From an uncultured Pseudomonas sp. (GTDB lineage Bacteria; Pseudomonadota; Gammaproteobacteria; Pseudomonadales; Pseudomonadaceae), in contig NZ_CAJYDW010000012.1 of assembly GCF_913774235.1 (NCBI RefSeq), positions 310,001 to 374,000 of the forward strand: DNA of 64,000 nucleotides, written 5' to 3'. Below the pieces are notes generated by a model, which made no database searches, had not been told where the DNA came from, and was given only the letters and a program-made list of their open reading frames with translations. Every line of letters starts with the position of its first letter. Within the stretch, counting starts at the first letter, position 1. Positions 57,704 to 64,000 of this stretch are shown here, piece by piece. Both the position numbers and the translations under genes were made by a program.

Positions 57704-58204
57704 ATGGACGCCATCGACAGTCTCGCCACCCGCCTGGGCGAAGCCCTGCAAGCCGCTGGTGCCCAGGTCACCACCGCCGAATCCTGTACCGGGGGCGGCA
57801 TCGCCGAGGCGATCACCCGCATCCCGGGCAGCTCCGCCTGGTTCGAGGCCGGTTTCGTGACCTATTCCAATCGCCAGAAGACGGCGCAACTGGACGTGCC
57901 GGCCGCGCTGTTCGAGCAGGTCGGCGCGGTCAGCGAAGAGGTGGTGACGGCCATGGCCCGGGGCGCCCAACGGCGCGCCGCTGCTCGCTTCGCCGTGGCG
58001 GTGAGCGGTATCGCCGGACCGGGCGGCGCGGTACCGGGCAAGCCGGTGGGTACCGTCTGGCTGGCCTGGGTGGACGGGGAAAAGTTGCACACCGAGCGAC
58101 AGGTCTTTGCCGGTGATCGTGCGGCAGTTCGCCACCAGACCCAGGTCCGTGCCCTGGAGGTTTTGCTGGCGCTGTTGGACGAGGAAAAAGCCGCTCAGGT
58201 GTAG
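57704..58204 (+). CDS. pncC: Nicotinamide-nucleotide amidohydrolase PncC (CinA C-terminal family)
   Basis: A 166-residue stand-alone CinA C-terminal domain that deamidates NMN in the pyridine nucleotide salvage cycle. Conserved TTAESCTGGG, FVTYSNRQK and VSGIAGPGG segments are present. ATG 57704 has AGAGG upstream; an in-frame reading from 57551 runs over the PtxS operator and is not supported. It precedes recA by 87 bases, an arrangement common in gammaproteobacteria. Confidence 0.94.
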   Translation: MDAIDSLATRLGEALQAAGAQVTTAESCTGGGIAEAITRIPGSSAWFEAGFVTYSNRQKTAQLDVPAALFEQVGAVSEEVVTAMARGAQRRAAARFAVAVSGIAGPGGAVPGKPVGTVWLAWVDGEKLHTERQVFAGDRAAVRHQTQVRALEVLLALLDEEKAAQV

Positions 58205-58231
58205 CAACCTGGTGGCGACTATGGTTTAATA

Positions 58232-58247
58232 CTGTTCACTTATACAG
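58232..58247 (+). promoter_or_regulatory. LexA (SOS) box of recA
   Basis: CTGTTCACTTATACAG fits CTG-N10-CAG with an A/T-rich centre, 44 bases before the recA ATG. It should place recA, and possibly recX by read-through, under LexA. Confidence 0.9.
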
Positions 58248-58291
58248 GTATCCACGGCCGTCTGGCCCCTTCTTTCTTCGAGAGGAATCTA

Positions 58292-59335
<1,044 letters not shown>

Positions 59336-59357
59336 TCGCGTACCCACGCTTGAGACG

Positions 59358-59381
59358 ACCCCCGCCCTGTGCGGGGGTTTT
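59358..59381 (+). terminator. Terminator between recA and recX
   Basis: ACCCCCGC pairs with GCGGGGGT around CCTGT and runs into TTTT. Partial read-through would keep RecX at a small fraction of RecA, as described in other bacteria. Confidence 0.88.
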
Positions 59382-59401
59382 CGCATTGAGGAGGAAGCAT
59401 C

Positions 59402-59854
59402 TTGGGCAATCCACTGGATACCACCGCCGCCATCCGCCTGGCCGCCATGGACCTGCTGGCGCGGCGTGAGCACGGGCGCGAAGAGCTGTCGCGCAAGCTG
59501 CGACGGCGCGGGGCCGAGGAGAGCCTGCTCGGTCCGGTGCTGGATCGCCTGGCCGAGGATGGTCTGCTCGACGAGAGTCGCTATCTGGAGAGCTACATCG
59601 CCAGCCGCGCCCGGGCCGGCTATGGCCCCCTGCGTATCCGCGAGGAACTGGGTCAGCGCGGCCTGAAGCGGGAGCAGATAGAGGCAGCGCTGCGCGACGC
59701 GGACGTGGACTGGCAAGGACAGCTGGAAGCCGTCTGGCGCAAGAAGTTCGGTACGCCGCCTACCGATGCCAAGGAGCGCGCCAAGCAAGGCCGCTTCCTG
59801 GCCTACCGTGGCTATGCCATGGACGGGATCAATCGGGTGCTGAGCCGGCGGTAG
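59402..59854 (+). CDS. recX: Regulatory protein RecX
   Basis: A 150-residue modulator that limits RecA filament growth. It is built of three-helix repeats, with [16 protein letters not shown] near the start. The start is TTG at 59402, supported by GAGGAGGAA seven bases upstream; no ATG lies before the conserved region. It is downstream of recA after a terminator. Confidence 0.93.
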   Translation: MGNPLDTTAAIRLAAMDLLARREHGREELSRKLRRRGAEESLLGPVLDRLAEDGLLDESRYLESYIASRARAGYGPLRIREELGQRGLKREQIEAALRDADVDWQGQLEAVWRKKFGTPPTDAKERAKQGRFLAYRGYAMDGINRVLSRR

Positions 59855-59873
59855 AGGGGAATGGGCCTGGGGT

Positions 59874-59905
59874 GCTGGGCTTCGCTGCGCTCGACCCGGC
59901 CCACA
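59874..59905 (+). repeat. Intergenic repeat module, copy 1
   Basis: The segment GCTGGGCTTCGCTGCG and the following CGACCCGGCCCAC resemble copy 2 at 60353-60385. Similar short palindromic modules are scattered through Pseudomonas genomes. Nothing coding is seen from 59855 to 60379. Confidence 0.5.
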
Positions 59906-59953
59906 GGTCCATCTCGCCCACGGTGAGCGACTGATCGCGGAAAACGAAAGCTC

Positions 59954-59998
59954 GCATGGCTAACCCCCTCTCCCTCAGGGATAGGGTGGGGGTGAGGG
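59954..59998. repeat. Imperfect G/C-tract dyad
   Basis: A pyrimidine-rich arm (ACCCCCTCTCCCTC) faces a purine-rich arm (AGGGTGGGGGTGAGGG) around AGGGAT. The form resembles repeated intergenic elements of pseudomonads. No function can be assigned. Confidence 0.45.
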
Positions 59999-60077
59999 CG
60001 CGCTTCGCGGCGGTGCCCGAGTGGAAAGTAGGCGCCGTTTTCCCATGCGTTTGTAGGAAGGGAATCAAGTTCAGAGC

Positions 60078-60120
60078 CATCGCGGCCATGGCGGTCCGCT
60101 GATGCGGCCGCTCCTGCAGG
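60078..60120 (+). repeat. REP-like element, unit 1
   Basis: It contains ATCGCGGCCATGGCGGTCCG followed by ATGCGGCCGCTCCTGCAGG. The core pairs GCGGCC with GGCCGC and recurs at 60197, and inverted at 60251. Confidence 0.8.
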
Positions 60121-60150
60121 CGCTCGACGTACCCTTAGGAGCAACTGTCT

Positions 60151-60190
60151 TATCGCGGCCATGCCGGTGCGCCCTAGGGACCGCTCTGGC
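60151..60190 (+). repeat. REP-like element, degenerate unit 2
   Basis: TATCGCGGCCATGCCGGTGC followed by a diverged GGGACCGCTC. It looks like a decayed copy of units 1 and 3. Confidence 0.6.
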
Positions 60191-60196
60191 TTGGAC

Positions 60197-60279
60197 TATC
60201 GCGGCCATGGCGGTCCGCCGATGCGGCCGCTCCTACAAAAGCCTCATCCTCTGTAGGAGCGGCCCATGGCCGCGATGGC
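60197..60279. repeat. Inverted pair of REP-like elements (units 3 and 4, BIME-like)
   Basis: Unit 3 (60197-60239) repeats unit 1 almost exactly and ends GGCCGCTCCTACA. Unit 4 (60251-60279) is its inverse, TGTAGGAGCGGCCCATGGCC followed by GCGAT. The GTAGGAGCGGC start is the usual REP head in Pseudomonas. Such pairs are thought to be spread by RAYT (TnpA-REP) proteins; none is encoded in this window. Confidence 0.85.
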
Positions 60280-60317
60280 ATCGATCGACCTCGGTCGCGC
60301 AGGTTGGCGCTGACTTA

Positions 60318-60385
60318 AGCGAAGCCCAACATCAACTCTGCTGGCGGAATACGCTGGGCTTCACTGCGCCCTAACCAGCCTACGG
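60318..60385. repeat. Palindrome plus intergenic repeat module, copy 2, touching the end of the LOG gene
   Basis: AGCGAAGCCCA (60318-60328) pairs with TGGGCTTCACT (60355-60365) with one mismatch. The segment from 60353 (GCTGGGCTTCACTGCG, then CCTACGGG) resembles copy 1 at 59874. The module runs into the TAG stop of the LOG-family gene at 60380-60382. Confidence 0.6.
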
Positions 60386-61459
60386 GGATACCCACGACTC
60401 CGGTCGATTAAGCTCGTCCACCAACTCGCGCAGCCGGCCGTAGTGGCGACCATGGAAGTCGAAGGTAAGACGCGTCAGGTGGGCGAATTCGGCTTCGTCG
60501 GCACCGCCTTCGCCGGGTGCTAGCTGGGTGAAGCCGGGAGTGCGGCAGAGATCGGCGAAGTCTGTCGCCAGTCTTTCCAGGCAGGCGGGGGTCAGCGCGT
60601 GCTTCAGGCGGATGTAGAAGCGTTGATCACGCCAGCGGGTGGAGTGGTAGTTGCCGTAGAACTGCTCGATCTCCGCGGCGGCCGCCTCGGCGGAACGCAC
60701 CAGGCGGACCAGCTTGAGATCGGCGGGCAGGATGTAGCCTTCGTCGAGCAGGTTGCGCTGCAGATAGGCCAGGGTGTCGTCCCAGAAATGACCGTCGGGC
60801 GTGTCCAGCAGCACCAGGGGTACCAGCGGACTCTTGCCGGTCTGGATCAGGGTGAGCACCTCGAAGGTTTCGTCCAGGGTGCCGAAACCACCAGGGCAGA
60901 GCACCAGCGCATCGGCTTCCTTGAGGAAGAACAGCTTGCGCACATAGAAGAAGTGGAAGGACAGCAGGTGATCCGTGCCTTCGATGGTCGGATTGGCCCG
61001 CTGCTCGAAGGGCAGGGTGATGTTGAAACCCAGGCTGGCTTCGGGGCCCGCGCCTTCGTGGGCCGCGCCCATGATGCCGGCGCCGCCGCCGGTGATGACC
61101 ATCATGTCGCGCCGCGCCAGGGCGCTGCCCAGCTCGCGAGCGAGCCCATACAGAGCATGGTCGATGCGGGTACGCGCCGAGCCGAACACCGTGACCTTGC
61201 GCCGCCGCCGAAAGCGCTCCAGGGTGCGGAAGGCCTGCTCCAGCTCCTTCAGGGTCTGCAGCATGATCTTGGCGTCCCAGCGCGCCGGGTTGGTCTGCGC
61301 CATGCGCACCACCGTCACCAGCATCTCGCGGTACAGGCCCAGGTTGGGACTGCCGCCGGGCAGGGCATGCTCCAGCAAGTCGTCGATGCGCTGACCGAGA
61401 TCGGCGGCGCTGGGCTCCACGTGGCGGGCCAGGTAGCTGTCGTCACTGTCCTCGGTCAT
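60380..61459 (-). CDS. LOG-family (TIGR00730-like) Rossmann protein
   Basis: A 359-residue protein with the lysine-decarboxylase-like (LOG) core: KVTVFGSARTR near residue 90, ITGGGAGIMGAAHEGAG, and the signature PGGFGTLDE. Small LOG proteins release cytokinin-type bases from nucleotide 5'-monophosphates, and longer ones such as PpnN cut purine nucleotides. This protein is longer than LOG but shorter than PpnN, with about 85 extra N-terminal and 90 extra C-terminal residues, so the substrate cannot be read. It starts 14 bases after the PA3611-like gene stop. Confidence 0.85.
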   Translation of the reverse strand: MTEDSDDSYLARHVEPSAADLGQRIDDLLEHALPGGSPNLGLYREMLVTVVRMAQTNPARWDAKIMLQTLKELEQAFRTLERFRRRRKVTVFGSARTRIDHALYGLARELGSALARRDMMVITGGGAGIMGAAHEGAGPEASLGFNITLPFEQRANPTIEGTDHLLSFHFFYVRKLFFLKEADALVLCPGGFGTLDETFEVLTLIQTGKSPLVPLVLLDTPDGHFWDDTLAYLQRNLLDEGYILPADLKLVRLVRSAEAAAAEIEQFYGNYHSTRWRDQRFYIRLKHALTPACLERLATDFADLCRTPGFTQLAPGEGGADEAEFAHLTRLTFDFHGRHYGRLRELVDELNRPESWVSP

Positions 61460-61473
61460 GGCGCGAACTCCCG

Positions 61474-61881
61474 TTACTTGCCCAGGCCGCAGTCGGCCGC
61501 CTGGAAGCGCTCGACCATGATCGGCTTGTTGGTCTGGTATTCGGTGAAGTCATAGACCAGGGTAGCGCCGCGGGCCAGCAATTGACGGTAGCCGTTGTTC
61601 TGGCAGACGCTCTCGGCGAGCTGGACGCGGACCGTCGCCGGATTCTCGCGCATGCGGGCGGCGTGGGCCGGGCGCACGCTGAGGTGGTCGATCAGCTGCT
61701 TGCCCTGCACGGTGTAGCCACGGTCGAGGATGTCTTCGTTGATGGCGCGGGGCGTCCCCTGGCTGCTCTCGGCGGCGACCTTGCGCAGCATCTGGTTGAG
61801 CTCGTGATCCTTGAGCGACTCGGCCGCCTGGGCGGTGAAGGGCAGGGCGAGCGTCAGGGCGAGCAAGGCAAAACGAGGCAT
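61474..61881 (-). CDS. Secreted PA3611-family protein (quorum-sensing-regulated virulence factor family)
   Basis: A 135-residue protein with a signal peptide (MPRFALLALTLALPFTAQA, about 19 residues) and two cysteines in the mature part (ESVCQNN and AADCGLGK) that could form a disulfide bond. It looks like PA3611 of P. aeruginosa, annotated as a quorum-sensing-regulated virulence factor; I see no lux-type box here. The mechanism is unknown to me. GGAG lies eight bases before the ATG. The LOG-family gene follows it. Confidence 0.78.
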   Translation of the reverse strand: MPRFALLALTLALPFTAQAAESLKDHELNQMLRKVAAESSQGTPRAINEDILDRGYTVQGKQLIDHLSVRPAHAARMRENPATVRVQLAESVCQNNGYRQLLARGATLVYDFTEYQTNKPIMVERFQAADCGLGK

Positions 61882-62022
61882 CGTGTTCTCCAGCGTAGGG
61901 AAGCCCGTTTCGACCGTGGTCGCGGGCAGGGGTTCGCAAGGCGTCTACCCAGGGTACCTTGCCTGGCCGCCGCGAGCATCCCGGTCGCTCTGGTAAACTG
62001 CGTTTTTGCCCAAGAGCCCGGC

Positions 62023-62760
62023 ATGCCCCCGACCTCAGATATCTCCCTTCATGCCGTGGCTCGCCTGCGCCAGGAGCGCCTGGCGCGCAGCATCAAGCCC
62101 TTCGTCGCCCGAGGTTCACGCATGGCGCGCTGCCCGACCTGCCGCCTGGCCCCGAGCCATTGCCTGTGCGAGCTGCGTCCGTTGCGTCAGACCCGGGCCG
62201 GGATGTGCCTGCTGATGCACGACGTGGAGCCGCTCAAGCCGAGCAACACCGGCTGGCTGATCGCCGACGTGGTGGCCGACACCCATGCCTTCGGCTGGAG
62301 TCGTACTGCCGTCGATCCGCGTCTGCCGGCCTTGCTGGAACAACCCGAGTGGCAGCCGCTGCTGGTGTTTCCTGGCGAGTACGCCGCGCCCGAGCGGGTG
62401 GTGGAGACCTTGCCGCTCGCGCCTGGGCAGCGGCCGCTGTTCGTGCTGCTGGATGCCACCTGGACCGAAGCGCGCAAGATGTTCCGCAAGAGTCCCTATC
62501 TGGATGCCCTGCCGGTGCTGAGTTTCCAGCCCTCGGCGCTGTCGCGTTATCGACTACGCCGTTCCACTCGGGGCGAGCACCTCTGTACCGCCGAGGTGGC
62601 GGCGCTGTGCCTGGAGCTGGCCGGGGAGGCGCCGGTCGGTCGCTTGCTGGAGGCCTATCTGGACGTCTTCAGCGAGCGCTATCTGGATGCCAAGCACCAC
62701 CTGCCGCTGGCGGCGGACAGTCCGGCCAGCCAGCACCTGATCGCCTTGAGCGCTAGTTGA
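62023..62760 (+). CDS. tapT: tRNA-uridine aminocarboxypropyltransferase (DTW domain, TapT/YfiP)
   Basis: A 245-residue DTW-domain enzyme that adds the 3-amino-3-carboxypropyl group to U47 of some tRNAs (acp3U). A zinc-type cysteine cluster is at Cys37, 40, 47 and 49 (CPTCRLAPSHCLC), and the DTW-type motif LLDATWTEARKMF has Asp144 and Trp147. ATG 62023 is the first Met of the conserved part; an open frame extends far upstream without support. Its 3' end overlaps the convergent transporter gene by eight bases. Confidence 0.9.
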   Translation: MPPTSDISLHAVARLRQERLARSIKPFVARGSRMARCPTCRLAPSHCLCELRPLRQTRAGMCLLMHDVEPLKPSNTGWLIADVVADTHAFGWSRTAVDPRLPALLEQPEWQPLLVFPGEYAAPERVVETLPLAPGQRPLFVLLDATWTEARKMFRKSPYLDALPVLSFQPSALSRYRLRRSTRGEHLCTAEVAALCLELAGEAPVGRLLEAYLDVFSERYLDAKHHLPLAADSPASQHLIALSAS

Positions 62761-63649
62761 CCGGCTTGACCTCCACCGGCGCCTGCCGCGGCCAGAGTTG
62801 CGCGGCCAACATGCCGGCGAACATCAGCGCACAGCCCAGGTAGCCACGGCCGCTGAGAGACTCACCCAGCAGCCAGGCGCCGAAGAAGGCGGCGAACACC
62901 GCTTCCAGGGAAAAGATCACCGCCGCGTGGGAGGCGATGGCGCCACGCTGGGCGAAGACCTGCAGGGTGTAGCCGATGCCCGCGGCGATCACTCCGCCAT
63001 AGAGCAATTCGGGCAGGGCGAGGGCGATCTGGCCGGCCTGGATCGGCTCGAAGATCAGTGCCAGCAACAGGCTCAGGGCGGCGCAGACCAGAAACTGCAC
63101 GATGGACAGCAGGGTTGCATCATGGCGACTGGAATAGTGCCCCACCAGCAGCACGTGTACGCCCCAGGCCAGGGCGCCGGCCAGTTGCAGCAGATCGCCC
63201 GAGGCCACCTGGAAGTTCTCGCCGATGCTTAACAGGCCCATGCCGACCACCGCGAGGCAGGCGCCGACCCAGGTCCCGATGTGGCTGCGCTGGCCCAGCG
63301 CCAGTCCCAGCAGCGGCACCACGATGACGTAGAGCCCGGTGATGAAGCCGGAGTTGGTCACGCTGGTGAACAGCAGGCCGACCTGCTGCAGGTTGATGCC
63401 TAGGGTCAGCACCAGGCCCATCAGCAGGCCACCTTTGAGGGTGTCGCGGGTGAAGGCCTGCTGGCGGCCACCACGGCGCAGGAACAGCAGCAGCGGCAAC
63501 AGGGTGAGGACGCCCAGTGCGAATCTCAGGCCGGTATAGAGGAAGGGACCGATGTGGGCCATGCCGCCGGTCTGGGCGACGAAGGCGCTGCCCCAGATGA
63601 TGGCGGTGAGCAGCATGAGCAGATCGGCACGGAGAGCGGCGCTGGGCAT
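62753..63649 (-). CDS. EamA/DMT-family transporter
   Basis: A 298-residue inner-membrane protein with ten hydrophobic segments arranged as two EamA repeats (LLMLLTAIIWGSAFVAQTGG at the start, LAWGVHVLLVGHYSSRHDA at the second repeat). The family exports amino acids and other metabolites; the substrate is unknown. ATG 63649 (MPSAALRADLL) is preferred, with AGAGA upstream. A start at 63688 would add 13 residues. Confidence 0.88.
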   Translation of the reverse strand: MPSAALRADLLMLLTAIIWGSAFVAQTGGMAHIGPFLYTGLRFALGVLTLLPLLLFLRRGGRQQAFTRDTLKGGLLMGLVLTLGINLQQVGLLFTSVTNSGFITGLYVIVVPLLGLALGQRSHIGTWVGACLAVVGMGLLSIGENFQVASGDLLQLAGALAWGVHVLLVGHYSSRHDATLLSIVQFLVCAALSLLLALIFEPIQAGQIALALPELLYGGVIAAGIGYTLQVFAQRGAIASHAAVIFSLEAVFAAFFGAWLLGESLSGRGYLGCALMFAGMLAAQLWPRQAPVEVKPVN

Positions 63650-63830
63650 CGGGTATCTCTTGGGCAAAAAAGCGCAACTGTGCCGCAACCGGCGGGCCTT
63701 GCCTACCGCTCGGATACCCTTCGGCCTTGCTCCCGCCCGCGTCGTTCGGCATGCTGAGGCGAGCGCGAACGCTGCCGGCGCGCCTGGTGCCGGGTGTTCG
63801 CCGCCTCATGACAACAAGGAAAGCTACACC

Positions 63831-64000
63831 ATGGCGGCTGCCTACCAGATCCTGATCGCGGACGATCATCCGCTGTTTCGCAGCGCGCTGCAGCAGGCGC
63901 TCACCCTGGGCCTAGGGGCTCAGGCGCGGCTCACCGAAGTGGCCGATATCGCCGAGCTCCAGGCCTGTCTCGCCGAGAGCACTGACTGGGACCTGGTGCT
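63831..64000 (+). CDS. Response regulator, N-terminal part of a probable LuxR-type (ErdR-like) protein
   Basis: Only the first 56 codons are inside the window. They start MAAAYQILIADDHPLFRSAL, a receiver domain with the acidic pair DD and the DHPLFR form typical of NarL/LuxR regulators; the phospho-acceptor aspartate should be in DLVL at the edge. AAGGA lies ten bases upstream. In P. aeruginosa the regulator erdR lies in this region as I recall, so this is a guess at identity. Confidence 0.8.
   Translation, partial: MAAAYQILIADDHPLFRSALQQALTLGLGAQARLTEVADIAELQACLAESTDWDLV

Noticed and set aside
60078-60279. CRISPR array
   Set aside because: Repeats are palindromic, in both orientations and irregularly spaced, without unique spacers. 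They are REP-like elements.
60102-60374. 90-codon open frame in the repeat field after recX
   Set aside because: It is made of REP-like units read as protein, with no ribosome-binding site.

Overview
The window is a continuous stretch of bacterial chromosome with high G+C and very dense coding. It belongs to a Pseudomonas, or a close relative in the Pseudomonadaceae. The evidence is the gene content and order, the sequence of the housekeeping proteins, a GacA-RsmZ regulatory locus between rpoS and fdxA, and two PtxS operators in a 2-ketogluconate cluster. I cannot name the species. It is not P. aeruginosa, because several blocks sit in a different order from what I remember of PAO1. No prophage, plasmid, CRISPR array, rRNA or tRNA gene was recognised.

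Layout. Positions 1-4.6 kb hold a partial periplasmic protease (algW), a Nif3-family protein and the sulfate-activation pair cysD-cysNC. A bidirectional terminator separates these from a small secreted Pro/Tyr-rich protein gene. From 5.1 to 11.5 kb are a CPA1 Na+/H+ antiporter and, on the minus strand, map-glnD-dapC. From 11.6 to 37.5 kb runs the large conserved plus-strand superoperon: rpsB-tsf, pyrH-frr-uppS-cdsA-dxr-rseP-bamA-skp-lpxD-fabZ-lpxA-lpxB-rnhB-dnaE-accA-tilS-pyrG-kdsA-eno-ftsB-ispD. It covers translation, isoprenoid and phospholipid precursors, outer-membrane assembly, lipid A, fatty acids and replication. From 37.5 to 41.9 kb are a Balon/baeRF-like gene, a LysR regulator and the glutathione-dependent formaldehyde pathway (frmA-fghA), which ends at a 141-bp MITE. 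From 42 to 47.5 kb are ispF-truD-surE-pcm-nlpD-rpoS and the sRNA gene rsmZ.

From 47.5 to 57.5 kb everything is on the minus strand: fdxA, mutS, a DUF4118/PAS histidine kinase, a 68-aa unknown, and the 2-ketogluconate cluster ptxS-kguE-kguK-kguT-kguD. From 57.7 to 59.9 kb are pncC/cinA, recA (with a LexA box) and recX. A 525-bp non-coding stretch of REP-like and other palindromic repeats follows. The window closes with a LOG-family gene, a PA3611-type secreted protein, tapT, an EamA transporter and the first 170 bases of a LuxR-type response regulator.

Most of the window is ordinary core genome. The points most worth a second look are the GacA-dependent RsmZ gene with its promoter, the hairpin leader of rpsB, the terminator-like hairpin between rseP and bamA, the MITE that supplies the last base of the fghA stop codon, the Balon-like hibernation-factor candidate, the kgu cluster placed between mutS and recA, and the repeat field after recX. 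I did not find a convincing new multi-gene system. Comparisons with PAO1 gene order are from memory and were not checked against a database.
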